Positions 26,706 through 35,475 of a stretch of 64,000 nt of DNA are shown one piece after another (within the stretch, counting starts at the first letter, position 1; every line of letters begins with the position of its first letter). Location: the NCBI GenBank assembly GCA_002600635.1, contig CP021372.1, positions 196,001 to 260,000 on the forward strand. The letters are read 5' to 3'. The notes beneath the pieces are model-generated. The model ran no database searches. It saw nothing but the letters and a program-made list of their open reading frames with translations, and had not been told where the DNA came from. The position numbers were made by a program, and so were the translations under genes. This DNA comes from Rhizobium sp. ACO-34A. Its GTDB lineage: Bacteria > Pseudomonadota > Alphaproteobacteria > Rhizobiales > Rhizobiaceae.

Positions 26706-28079
26706 TCAGGCAAGTGCTGCGCGGACGTCCGGATCCTCCAACGTCTGGTCCAGTGTGCGGCGGGTCCGCTCGATGATGGCGTCGATATCGGCGTCCGTGC
26801 AGCAGAGCGGCGGAGCATATCCGAGGATGCCGTTGGCGAAGGCGCGGATGACGAGGCCGTTGTCCCAGGCGCGGTCGAAAATGCGGCGTGCGGGTTCGGC
26901 CGCCGCCGGGAGCGGCGTCTTCTTCTGCTTGTCGACGACGAGTTCCACGGCGGCAAGCATGCCACGGCCTCGCACATCGCCCACCAGCGGGTGATCCCTC
27001 AAGCCTTCGAGGCCGGCCATCAGGCGGGCGCCGGCCTTCACGCCGTTTTCAAGAAGGCCGTTCTCATACAGCCGCAGCACTTCCAGACCGACGGCGGCAC
27101 TGACCGGATGGGCGGAATAGGTGTAGCCGTGCCCGACCGCCGAAGCGCCGGCCGCATCGGCAATCACATCATACACCCGATCCGACATGAAGACCGCGCC
27201 CATCGGCACATAACCCGAGGTGAGGCCCTTGGCGGTGGTCATGAAGTCCGGGACGATTTCGTCCTCGGTGCAGGCGAATAGTGGGCCGGTGCGACCGAAA
27301 CCGGTGATGACCTCGTCGGCAATGAAGAGGATGTCCAACTCGCGGCAGACTTCGCGCATGGCCTTCATCCAGCCCTTCGGCGGCACCAGCACGCCGCCCG
27401 AGCCCTGGATCGGCTCGGCATAGAATGCTGCGACGCGGTCGGGGCCGAGAGCCTCGACCTTGGCGCGAAGAGCCGCGACCGAAGCGGCAATGATCGCCTG
27501 CGGGTCCTCGCCGACCGGATTGCGATAGGCATAATGGGACGGAATCTTGTGCTGCCAGTCGAACGGCACGCCGAAGCCGGCATGGAAGGCGGGAAGTGCT
27601 GTGAGGCCTGCGCCGACCGTCGATGAGCCGTGATAACCCTGCTCGATCGAGATGAACTGGTCACGCTGCGGCTGGCCGCGGGCGATCCAGTAATAGCGGA
27701 CGAAGCGGATGGTGCTGTCGACGGCATCCGAGCCGCCGAGGGTGAAATAGACGTGGTTGAGGTCGCCCGGCGTGCGTTCGGCGAGTTCCGCGGCAAGGCG
27801 GATGGCCGGTTCCGAGCCGAGGCCGAAATAGGCGGTCGCATAGGGCAGTTCGCGAAGCTGGCGGGTGGCGGCCTCGACGATGCTTTCATGGCCATAGCCG
27901 GCATTGACGCACCAGAGACCGGCAAAGCCATCGACCAGCTGCTTGCCCGATGCGTCGGTCACGGTCGCGCCGGAAGCGGAGGCGAGAACGCGAACGCCCT
28001 GCTTCTCATGGCCGCGATAGGAAGCGACCGGATGCACCAGATGGGCGCGGTCGAGTTCGATGAGGGAATTGCTGTACAT
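26706..28079 (-). CDS. Class III (omega) aminotransferase
   Basis: 457 aa PLP enzyme. The start at 28079 (MYSNSLIELDRAHLVHPV) has a GGAG ribosome site; the open frame upstream overlaps the GNAT gene and is not used. Family features are VDGFAGLWCVNAGYGH, FTLGGSDAVDSTIRFVRYY, ISIEQGYHGSS, the PLP aspartate in FIADEVITGFGRTG and the Schiff-base lysine in TTAKGLTSGYVPMGA. Such enzymes move the amino group of putrescine, beta-alanine, taurine or other terminal amines to pyruvate or 2-oxoglutarate. Neighbouring ABC and oxidase genes suggest amine catabolism. Confidence 0.92.
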   Translation of the reverse strand: MYSNSLIELDRAHLVHPVASYRGHEKQGVRVLASASGATVTDASGKQLVDGFAGLWCVNAGYGHESIVEAATRQLRELPYATAYFGLGSEPAIRLAAELAERTPGDLNHVYFTLGGSDAVDSTIRFVRYYWIARGQPQRDQFISIEQGYHGSSTVGAGLTALPAFHAGFGVPFDWQHKIPSHYAYRNPVGEDPQAIIAASVAALRAKVEALGPDRVAAFYAEPIQGSGGVLVPPKGWMKAMREVCRELDILFIADEVITGFGRTGPLFACTEDEIVPDFMTTAKGLTSGYVPMGAVFMSDRVYDVIADAAGASAVGHGYTYSAHPVSAAVGLEVLRLYENGLLENGVKAGARLMAGLEGLRDHPLVGDVRGRGMLAAVELVVDKQKKTPLPAAAEPARRIFDRAWDNGLVIRAFANGILGYAPPLCCTDADIDAIIERTRRTLDQTLEDPDVRAALA

Positions 28080-28092
28080 GGCAGTCTCCGTT

Positions 28093-28932
28093 TCAGCCCA
28101 GCGCCTGGCTGGCGAGGGCGAATGTCCTGGTCGTGGAATTTTGTGCTGCGGGTCGCCGTGGGCGCTGCATGGCGATGCCGCCGCCGACATGCTGGAGGCC
28201 GAGCCCCGAGAGGAAGGGGCCAAGACTGGTATCCGAAGTCGTGTCGATGCGCAGGAAGGCACCCGGGCGGCTGGCGGCGAAATGGGAAATCAGCGCGCTT
28301 GCGTCCTCCGCGTCAGAGGCGACGACCGGCCCGACCAGTTCGCCGCGCCCGAAATCGCGCAAGGCCGCAAAGCCGCTGACCTTTCCGTCCTGTCGGATGA
28401 CGGCGAAGCGGCCGACATTGGCGAGATAGGCGATCAGCCCTTCCCGGTCCGCGCCAAAGGCCTGCCGGTCGAGTTCGGCAATGGCCGGGATATCGGCCGG
28501 AGAGGCGGCATGAACGCTTGCCGGCGCGGCAACCTGCGCGACCGGTCCCTGAAATTGCAGGACGGTGCCGGTCTCCTCAAAACCGAGCTTCTGATAGAGG
28601 GGCAATCCTTCGGCGGTGGCGACGAGGCGCAAGGGGCGTTCGCCTGCCAGCGACAGGGCGGCGTCCATCAGCTTGCGGCCCAGCCCGCGGCCGCGCATGG
28701 CTTCATCGACGATGACCATGTTGATGGTGGCGCAATCGTTCTTGTAAGGCGTGACGAGCACGGTCGCGACGACGCGCCCGGTGTCATCCACGGCAACGAC
28801 GCCTTCGCTGAGCGCGAGCGCCATCTGCCAGTCTTCAAGGCGATGAGGCCAGCCGGCCTGTCGCGAAAGGGCGAGCGCGCCCTCCAGATGACGAGGGTCG
28901 AAGGCCACGAGATCGATTTGACTTGTCTGCAT
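28093..28932 (-). CDS. Tandem GNAT acetyltransferase-like protein
   Basis: 279 aa. Residues of about 5-135 form a GNAT domain (MVIVDEAMRGRGLGRKLMDAALSLA is the acetyl-CoA binding motif; YQKLGFEETG is motif B). The second half (about 145-265) resembles the C-terminal GNAT-like domain of YitH-type proteins (DIPAIAELDRQAFGADREGLIAYL, GFAALRDFGRGELVGPVVA). Start 28932 (MQTSQIDLVAF) is preferred. It lies 13 bases downstream of nothing else on its strand and just upstream of the aminotransferase, so the two are probably co-transcribed. A paralogue with the same layout and the same C-terminal SQALG tail is at 47754-48656. Confidence 0.85.
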   Translation of the reverse strand: MQTSQIDLVAFDPRHLEGALALSRQAGWPHRLEDWQMALALSEGVVAVDDTGRVVATVLVTPYKNDCATINMVIVDEAMRGRGLGRKLMDAALSLAGERPLRLVATAEGLPLYQKLGFEETGTVLQFQGPVAQVAAPASVHAASPADIPAIAELDRQAFGADREGLIAYLANVGRFAVIRQDGKVSGFAALRDFGRGELVGPVVASDAEDASALISHFAASRPGAFLRIDTTSDTSLGPFLSGLGLQHVGGGIAMQRPRRPAAQNSTTRTFALASQALG

Positions 28933-29252
28933 GGGCAGTTCCTTGTTTGCTGCCCACAAGTCTCTGCGTTCGGCGCCGGAAGATCGTCTGAAGGCGGCTT
29001 CCGTCGCGGTATCTTTCGCCGTAGCACGGCGGGCTCGCCGCATCTTATGCTGAGGTCTTTATTGGCCAAGGCGACCTGCAGGCCCCTTAAGGTGGCCTTT
29101 TACCCCAATACGCCGCAACTCTCTGCCAAACCACGCTCGGGATACGAAACATTCTGCTTCAAGGCAGGCCAATTCAGTCGCGTCGTCGTCCCCGGTCCAT
29201 CCTATGATCTGGGCGACGCATCTGGTCCCGCTCAATCGCAAGGATGAAAAGC
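28933..29252. promoter_or_regulatory. Divergent promoter region between the GNAT and second HAD genes
   Basis: 320 bases between genes that point away from each other, so both promoters should be here. A CCTTAAGG palindrome sits near 29086-29095. No clear operator of a named family is visible and there is no credible small gene. Confidence 0.45.
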
Positions 29253-29921
29253 ATGAGCCACTTCCGCCCGAAATACATCACCTTCGACTGCTACGGTACG
29301 CTGATCAATTTCCAGATGGCGGAAGCAGCCCGCGACCTCTACAGCGCAGAGCTCGACGAGCCGCGCATGGCGGAATTCGTCAAGAACTTCGCGGCCTACC
29401 GCCTCGACGAGATCATGGGCGACTGGAAGCCCTATGCGGAAGTGGTCCACAACGCGGTCGAGCGCGCCTGCAAGCGCAACGGCGTCGCCTTCAGGGACGA
29501 AGACGCCAAGATGGTCTATGAGCGGGTGCCGACCTGGGGTCCGCATGCCGACGTTCCGGCAGGGCTTGCCAAGGTGGCCAAGGAAATCCCGCTGGTCATC
29601 CTGTCCAACGCGATGAACTCGCAGATCATGTCCAACGTCGAAAAGCTCGGCGCTCCCTTCCATGCGGTCTACACCGCTGAGCAGGCAAACGCCTACAAGC
29701 CGCGCTTCCAGGCCTTCGAATACATGTTCGACATGCTCGGCTGCGGCCCGGAAGACATTCTTCACTGCTCCTCGTCCTTCCGCTACGACCTGATGTCCGC
29801 GCATGACCTCGGCATCAAGAACAAGGTCTGGGTCAATCGCGGCCACGAGCCGGCAAATCCCTATTACGGCTATGTCGAGATCGCCGACATTTCCGGTCTT
29901 GCCGGCGTCGTCGGGCTTTAA
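29253..29921 (+). CDS. Haloacid dehalogenase type II-like HAD hydrolase, second copy
   Basis: 222 aa. Motif I is YITFDCYGTLINF, motif II VILSNAMNSQ, lysine in NAYKPRFQAFEY, and motif IV HCSSSFRYDLMSAHDLG. Compared with the HAD at 25728 the chain is similar in length and layout but diverged. ATG at 29253 has AAGG at a proper distance; another in-frame ATG occurs nine bases earlier. The oxidase gene begins 17 bases after its stop, so they form one transcript. The reaction is unknown; a role in removing a halide or phosphate from an oxidised amine product is speculation. Confidence 0.85.
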   Translation: MSHFRPKYITFDCYGTLINFQMAEAARDLYSAELDEPRMAEFVKNFAAYRLDEIMGDWKPYAEVVHNAVERACKRNGVAFRDEDAKMVYERVPTWGPHADVPAGLAKVAKEIPLVILSNAMNSQIMSNVEKLGAPFHAVYTAEQANAYKPRFQAFEYMFDMLGCGPEDILHCSSSFRYDLMSAHDLGIKNKVWVNRGHEPANPYYGYVEIADISGLAGVVGL

Positions 29922-29937
29922 AGGAAAGGCAAGACCC

Positions 29938-31212
29938 ATGAAGTTCCTGTCCTACTGGCATGACACCGCCCCGGTCTTTTCCGGGGCCGCGCAAGGTCTG
30001 GTCGAAGGTCATTATGACGTGGCCGTGATCGGCGGCGGCTTCACCGGCCTTGCGGCGGCGCGGCAGCTCGCGAAAGCGGGAACGCGCGTGGTCGTGCTGG
30101 AGGCGGAACGGGTCGGCGCCGGCGCGTCCGGCCGCAATGGCGGCCACCTCAACAACGGGCTGGCGCACAGTTATCTCTCGGCCAAGGCCGAACTCGGGAA
30201 AGAACGCGCCATCGCCCTCTACAAGGCTCTCGACGATTCCGTCGATACCATCGAGGCGCTGGTGGCGGAGGAAGGCATCGACTGCAACTTCCGCCGCGCC
30301 GGCAAGCTGAAACTTGCCTCCAAGCCGCAGCATTTCGATGCGTTGGCACGCAATTTCGAGGCGCTGCATGCCGAGGCCGACCCCGATACGGCGCTTCTGA
30401 GCAGCGCGGACCTGAAGAGCGAGATCGGCTCGCCCTTCCATGGCGCCATGCTGTCGAAGAAGAGCGCGATGATGCATATGGGCCGCTATGTCGTCGGCCT
30501 TGCCGAAGCCGCCCGCCGCCACGGCGCGGTGATCCACGAGGATGCGGCCGTGATCGCACAGGGCAAGAATGGCGCACGCCACAGCCTGCAGACAAAGCGG
30601 GGAACGGTGACTGCCGATCAGGTATTTGTCGCGACCGGCGCCTATACCACGCCGAACTTCGGCTTCTTCCGCCGCCGCATCATCGCCGTCGGCAGCTTCA
30701 TCATCGCGACCCGTCCGCTGACCGATGCCGAGGTGGCCGCGACGATGCCGGGCAACCGCACCTGCGTCAACACGATGAACATCGGCAATTATTTCCGCCT
30801 GTCGCCTGATAACCGGCTGATCTTCGGCGGACGCGCCCGGTTCTCCGCCACGTCCGACCAGCGTTCCGACGCCAAGAGCGGCGAGATCCTGAGGGAAAGC
30901 CTCGCCCGGATCTTCCCACAGCTCGCCAATGTCGAGATCGACTATTGCTGGGGCGGTCTGGTCGACATGACCAAGGACCGCTACCCGCGCGCCGGCTATC
31001 ACGACGGGTTGTGGTATGCGATGGGCTATTCAGGCCACGGCGCCCAGCTTTCCACCCATCTCGGCATGATCATGACGGACGCGATCCTCGGCAAGTCCGA
31101 CCGCAACCCGCTCAAAGGCCTCGACTGGCCGGCAGTGCCCGGCCATTTCGGCAAGCCGTGGTTCCTGCCGCTGGTCGGCATGTATTACAAGATGTTGGAC
31201 AAGATCCAGTAA
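29938..31212 (+). CDS. FAD-dependent amine oxidoreductase (PuuB/OrdL-like)
   Basis: 424 aa. MKFLSYWHDTAP followed by the FAD motif VAVIGGGFTGLAAARQLAKAG and the family phrase GAGASGRNGGHLNNGL identify it as a DAO-family oxidase of the gamma-glutamylputrescine oxidase type. The C-terminal FAD segment is YCWGGLVDMTKDRYPRAG and MGYSGHGAQLSTHLGMIMTDAI. The start at 29938 has an AAGG site and follows the HAD stop by 16 bases. It probably oxidises a secondary amine or polyamine derivative to an aldehyde. It is the last catabolic gene before the AT-rich islet. Confidence 0.88.
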   Translation: MKFLSYWHDTAPVFSGAAQGLVEGHYDVAVIGGGFTGLAAARQLAKAGTRVVVLEAERVGAGASGRNGGHLNNGLAHSYLSAKAELGKERAIALYKALDDSVDTIEALVAEEGIDCNFRRAGKLKLASKPQHFDALARNFEALHAEADPDTALLSSADLKSEIGSPFHGAMLSKKSAMMHMGRYVVGLAEAARRHGAVIHEDAAVIAQGKNGARHSLQTKRGTVTADQVFVATGAYTTPNFGFFRRRIIAVGSFIIATRPLTDAEVAATMPGNRTCVNTMNIGNYFRLSPDNRLIFGGRARFSATSDQRSDAKSGEILRESLARIFPQLANVEIDYCWGGLVDMTKDRYPRAGYHDGLWYAMGYSGHGAQLSTHLGMIMTDAILGKSDRNPLKGLDWPAVPGHFGKPWFLPLVGMYYKMLDKIQ

Positions 31213-31646
31213 GTGGCCGAGGCTGCTGAGGTTGGGTGTTTTGAGCCAATGAGCGGACGTTGGCTCCGGTTAGGTAAGTAACCTAAACGGGGCCGGTGTT
31301 GACGATCCGGTATAGGCTTGTCTTAATATGTGGCTTCAGATGCTAGAAACCGCAGCTTCCAGTCACGAAAGACGATTTTCTCAGGTCGGACTACTGTCCA
31401 ACGATAAACGAATGGTTTGACGATAGATATGGCTTGGCGCAATCAAGCATAGCCTCTCGTTCTTTAGAAACGCTTCCAACCTTAGCCTTAGCCACACGTG
31501 AAGCGGAGAAAACGCCAGCGGCCTTCGCACGGCGTATCGCTGTGCGAATAAGCCTTGTAAAAACTGTGCTTATAGTTCGCCGTCATCCTTCCTACAGAAA
31601 ATCTGCAACTGTAAGATGATTCTATTCAAGTTGAAGGATCTGATTC
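31213..31646. other. Leader region of the AT-rich islet, no convincing gene
   Basis: 434 bases between the oxidase stop and the first islet gene. Composition shifts to AT-rich part-way through. It holds a short dyad TTAGGT-AAGTA-ACCTAA at 31271-31287 and a -10-like TATAGT at 31571-31576. A 61-codon open frame (31434-31619) has no ribosome site and no recognisable features and is not called. No integrase, tRNA or repeat boundary was seen. Confidence 0.5.
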
Positions 31647-32435
31647 GTGATCAATTTGAAAGAATACACACTCGCCGAATTTCTCTCAGAGCAAAGTAGC
31701 AATCACCGATCGGCATTGCCTATGGTGCACTCCACCGAAAGTGCCAATATCTGGAAACTTTTGACGGAGGGGAAAATTGCAGTCACTGCATGTGATACAT
31801 TCCGAGGGGAAAATCTCGCATATTTTTTCCATGGACGGCCAGCATATCGGAAATTTTTCAAAAGCCCCCAGATGTGGGAACTCCCACTGGTTCTGATCAT
31901 GAAGAGTACCTGTCTGATAAACATCAGGCGGATATTTCCTTTCGATTCTGGAGCTTTTCATTCGTCCCGCCTACCCTCCTATGTGTCCCGCTTCGAACAT
32001 GAAGGGTACGAGGTGGCAAACCGCAAAGGGGCTATTGACCTTCTCATTGATATATTCTTTGGCGATGACAAAGCCTATTTTCACGGAAGGTCGAAATCTC
32101 GCGACGACATCACCCGGCGGAACGGGCTCAACGTCCGCCATGCGCAAGTCCTAGCTCTTTGCGCTCTCTACAATCGGGAGCAATTGGAAGCGGACGACCG
32201 CGCTCTCGCCATCGAGATACAGACTGATCAGGACGTCATCATCAAAGACAATCTGATGGGTGTTATACTACCAAGGCCTTATTTCGATGATTCAGATCTC
32301 AGGAAATTCTTCAAAGAAAATGGCGTAATTGTAAAGCAGTACGATACCTATCCAATCAATTCTGAGGGATATATCGCGGAAGTATATACTGCCGTCAAAT
32401 CCATCTATGAAAAAAAGGGTTTGATAGATGGATAA
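31647..32435 (+). CDS. Unknown protein, first gene of the AT-rich islet (possible ADP-ribosyltransferase-like fold)
   Basis: 262 aa, GTG start with AAGGA eight bases upstream. I do not recognise a named family with certainty. Visible features are VHSTESANIWKLLTEGKI at residues 27-44, FFHGRPAYRK at 60-69, a hydrophobic strand PLVLIM, RIFPFDSGAF at 95-104, and IDLLIDIFFGDDKAYFHGRS in the middle. An H-x-T opening followed by an 'L..IL..G'-like helix is reminiscent of DarT and other ADP-ribosyltransferase-fold proteins, but no catalytic glutamate can be assigned, so this is a suggestion only. Codon use is visibly AT-richer than all neighbours. It overlaps the next gene by eight bases, implying a two-gene unit. 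Confidence 0.75.
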   Translation: MINLKEYTLAEFLSEQSSNHRSALPMVHSTESANIWKLLTEGKIAVTACDTFRGENLAYFFHGRPAYRKFFKSPQMWELPLVLIMKSTCLINIRRIFPFDSGAFHSSRLPSYVSRFEHEGYEVANRKGAIDLLIDIFFGDDKAYFHGRSKSRDDITRRNGLNVRHAQVLALCALYNREQLEADDRALAIEIQTDQDVIIKDNLMGVILPRPYFDDSDLRKFFKENGVIVKQYDTYPINSEGYIAEVYTAVKSIYEKKGLIDG

Positions 32436-33753
32436 CTCCTACGAGATGATTGGTTGTCTAGATTTTGAGACTAATTCCTACGCCATTTCGGTCCCCGTTC
32501 TGCGAAGCAATCGTTCGAATTACCTCTACATACCAAAGACGGATCATCATTTTATCGTGACCGATTTCTATGAGGTTGAAGAGCTTGGTTATAAAATCCA
32601 TTATATTCACGAAAGAAGGTTGGTCTCAATAAGCCAGAAGACGCCTGTTCCCATCCTTGATGGCGGAAGCGTTTATATAGTAGATGCCGATTGGACTGAC
32701 GCGGAAATCCGTGGCAATTGCCCTGGGATGGACAACGAAACGGTTAAAGCTTTCGTGTCTCTGCGGGCGCGGATAGCGGCGAAATCCACTAAAGTTGTGT
32801 ACGATCAGATTGGCAACGATATTGAAGATCTACTGGTCGATCCCGTACGGTCGAAATACTGGATTTCCCGATTCTCTGCCTTGGTCCGATCCGCCTTCGA
32901 AAGCGGTCGACCGGATTCTACTTTAGTAGAAATGATGGAGGCCGCCCGGCTCACATGGATGGAGAAGTATGCGACAAAAACGTCGCTGAAACTCGTCACC
33001 GATTTGATGCAGGTTCAAAACCTCACTCTTCAGGGGGCTGCAGCCAAGAAAATCCTCCTCAGGAGATTCGAGGGCATTTTGATGACGAAAGGAATCAACC
33101 TGCCTGCCACTGAACTTCAGGCACATCGGAAATTGTTTCCGGAAGGCATACTGCCTGCAATCCGGGCGGAGGGAGACCAGTACGAATATTGGCGTCGGGG
33201 AACGGCAATATGCAAAATGGTCAATGACCAACTTTATAAACTTCTAAACCCATCCGGTAGTCTAAACCGACCAGCAACGGATACCTCGAAATGGAGTTTG
33301 TCCGAGTTAAAGCGCCTTCTGTCTATTTTCGAGGTTTTAGGAGGCGACGATCTGCTTCTTGATCAAGCCGCGGGTTTCTTCCAACCTTTGTTCGACACAT
33401 TCCTAGAGAACCTAGACGATGTCGTAGGAAATAGGGAGGACTGGCGGCGTGTAATTCACGCAAACCGCTCCGGCTGGATTTTCAAAGACACGTTGTCCAG
33501 AATATTTAGTTTCCATCCAGAACGACGCCCAGCCTCCGAGGAGGATTGGCTGAAGCTATTTGCTAAGATCGATATCCATGTTCGAAAAACTGTAATTTTA
33601 CAAAAGATAATTTCACCCCACCTCCGCAAAGTGCCGGAGGATGATATAGCGTTCGACAGCTTAGACTATAACCTTCTTCATGCGATGAAGTTATCTGAAT
33701 CTAAACGAGATATACTTGTATTCACTTCATTCTTGGACAGATCAGCAAGGTAG
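32428..33753 (+). CDS. Unknown protein, second gene of the AT-rich islet
   Basis: 441 aa, soluble, with an AAGGG site eight bases before the ATG and an eight-base overlap with the first islet gene. No known domain is recognised. The first 95 residues look beta-rich (SVPVLRSNRSNYLYIPKTDHHFIVTDFYEVEELGYKIHYI), and residues of about 105-440 look mostly helical, with EMMEAARLTWMEKYATKTS, GSLNRPATDTSKWSLSELKRLLSIFEVLGG and a basic C-terminal part. No helicase, nuclease, ATPase or transmembrane signature is visible. AT-rich codon use matches its partner and differs from the flanking genes, a sign of recent acquisition. Confidence 0.75.
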   Translation: MDNSYEMIGCLDFETNSYAISVPVLRSNRSNYLYIPKTDHHFIVTDFYEVEELGYKIHYIHERRLVSISQKTPVPILDGGSVYIVDADWTDAEIRGNCPGMDNETVKAFVSLRARIAAKSTKVVYDQIGNDIEDLLVDPVRSKYWISRFSALVRSAFESGRPDSTLVEMMEAARLTWMEKYATKTSLKLVTDLMQVQNLTLQGAAAKKILLRRFEGILMTKGINLPATELQAHRKLFPEGILPAIRAEGDQYEYWRRGTAICKMVNDQLYKLLNPSGSLNRPATDTSKWSLSELKRLLSIFEVLGGDDLLLDQAAGFFQPLFDTFLENLDDVVGNREDWRRVIHANRSGWIFKDTLSRIFSFHPERRPASEEDWLKLFAKIDIHVRKTVILQKIISPHLRKVPEDDIAFDSLDYNLLHAMKLSESKRDILVFTSFLDRSAR

Positions 33754-33924
33754 CACGTTTTCGCATAGGAGAAATTGTGCCAGTTGCGTGCTGCTTTCGG
33801 CACGATACGGTCGAATACGCCAATCTGGGTTTGTCCATGATTGTGTTTCGCTAGCGGTGCTTTTGGGCTCGAAGTCGTTCTGTCAGTGGGCGAACATTTC
33901 ATGTCCGTTTAGGGCTCAAAATCA

Positions 33925-33953
33925 GAAGCCGCGCTCTCGTCACGCGCGGCTTC
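33925..33953 (-). terminator. Terminator of the gabD-containing minus-strand operon
   Basis: GAAGCCGCGC (33925-33934) and GCGCGGCTTC (33944-33953) form a perfect ten-base stem with a nine-base loop; on the minus strand TGATTTTG follows. It lies 48 bases past the dehydrogenase stop at 34002. Confidence 0.7.
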
Positions 33954-34001
33954 CGCGAAGAACCTGCATTGGCTCTTTCCCGCATCGGCCCACCGACAAC
34001 T

Positions 34002-35459
34002 TCAGGCGAGGCCGCCGATGTGGAAGGTTTTCATTTCCAGATATTCCTCGATGCCGACCTGGGCGCCTTCGCGGCCGAGGCCGGATTGCTTGACGCCGCC
34101 GAAGGGGGCGACTTCGGTGGAGATCGCGCCGGTATTCAGGCCGACCATGCCGAATTCCAGCGCCTCGGCGACCTTCCACGAACGCTTCAGGCTCTCGGTA
34201 TAGAAATAGGCGGCGAGGCCGAAGGGCGTGCCGTTGGCAATCGCGATCGCTTCCTCATCCGTTTCGAAGCGGAAGAGCGGCGCGACGGGGCCGAAGGTCT
34301 CCTCGCTTGCCAGCAGCATTTCGGTGGTCGCGCCGGTCAGCACGACAGGCGCGGTGTATTGCGGTCCCTCGGGCATTGCGGGCTTCTGCGTCACGACCTT
34401 CGCGCCCTTGGAAAGAGCGTCTTCCACATGGCGGTTGATCTTGGCGATGGCCGCCTCGTTGATCATCGGGCCGATGGAGATACCCGGCTCTGTGCCGGGG
34501 CCGACCTTCATCGCATTGACGCGCTCCGAAAGCTTGGCTGCGAAAGCATTGTATACGCCGGACTGGACCAGGATACGGTTGGCGCAGACGCAGGTCTGGC
34601 CGCCGTTGCGGAACTTCGAGACGAGCGCGCCTTCGACGGCAAGATCGAGATCGGCGTCGTTGAACACGATGAACGGCGCATTGCCGCCGAGTTCGAGCGA
34701 GAGCCGTTTGACGCTTTCGGATGCGCCTCGCATCAGCAGCGAACCGACGCGGGTCGAGCCGGTGAAGGAGATCTTGCGGACCGTCTCGTTGGCCATGATC
34801 TCGTTGCCGATTTCCGTCGGCATGCCGGTGACGATGTTGACGACACCGGCCGGGATGCCGGCGCGTTCGGCGAGCACGCCGAGCGCCAGCGCCGAATAGG
34901 GCGTGAACTCGGAGGGCTTGATGACCACGGTGCAGCCGGCGGCAAGTGCCGGGGCCACCTTGCGGGTAATCATCGCGTTGGGGAAGTTCCACGGCGTGAT
35001 GATGCCGCAGACGCCGACCGGTTCCTTCAGCACCACGATGCGGCGGTCCGGCGTCGGTGAGGGGATGGTCGTGCCGCCGATGCGGCGGGCTTCCTCGGCG
35101 AACCATTTGACGAAGGACGCGCCGTAGCGGATTTCACCCTTGGCCTCGCCGAGCGGCTTGCCCTGTTCGGTCGTCAGGATCAGGCCGAGATCATCGACAT
35201 GGGCGATCATCAGGGCAAACCAGGCCTCGAGCAATGCAGCCCGTTCGGCATGGGTCTTCCGCTTCCACGCGGGGTAGGCGGCATTGGCCGCCTCGATTGC
35301 CGCGCGGGTCTCGTCGCCACCCATATCGGGCACGCTGCCGATGGCGGACTGGGTGGCCGGATCGATCACGTCGACGGTCTTGCGGGAGGCCGCATCGACC
35401 CATTTGCCGCCGATGAGGCCCTGCTGGCGGAAGAGGCCCTTGTCCTTCAGGTTTTGCAT
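34002..35459 (-). CDS. gabD: NAD(P)-dependent succinate-semialdehyde dehydrogenase
   Basis: 485 aa aldehyde dehydrogenase, the usual GabD length. Conserved parts are TEQGKPLGEAKGEI, GVCGIITPWNFPNAMITRKVAPALAAGC, the NAD loop FTGSTRVG, catalytic glutamate in LELGGNAP, catalytic cysteine in GGQTCVCANR, and C-terminal FGGVKQSGLGREG. MQNLKDKGLFRQQGLIGGKWVDA is a typical GabD opening, and GAGGA precedes this start. It oxidises succinate semialdehyde, the end of 4-aminobutyrate and polyamine breakdown, to succinate. It follows the tartrate-type dehydrogenase by 16 bases. Confidence 0.92.
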   Translation of the reverse strand: MQNLKDKGLFRQQGLIGGKWVDAASRKTVDVIDPATQSAIGSVPDMGGDETRAAIEAANAAYPAWKRKTHAERAALLEAWFALMIAHVDDLGLILTTEQGKPLGEAKGEIRYGASFVKWFAEEARRIGGTTIPSPTPDRRIVVLKEPVGVCGIITPWNFPNAMITRKVAPALAAGCTVVIKPSEFTPYSALALGVLAERAGIPAGVVNIVTGMPTEIGNEIMANETVRKISFTGSTRVGSLLMRGASESVKRLSLELGGNAPFIVFNDADLDLAVEGALVSKFRNGGQTCVCANRILVQSGVYNAFAAKLSERVNAMKVGPGTEPGISIGPMINEAAIAKINRHVEDALSKGAKVVTQKPAMPEGPQYTAPVVLTGATTEMLLASEETFGPVAPLFRFETDEEAIAIANGTPFGLAAYFYTESLKRSWKVAEALEFGMVGLNTGAISTEVAPFGGVKQSGLGREGAQVGIEEYLEMKTFHIGGLA

Positions 35460-35475
35460 GTCTTGTCCTCGAATA

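Noticed and set aside
31434..31619. 61-codon open frame before the islet
   Set aside because: No ribosome site, no recognisable sequence, composition like non-coding DNA.
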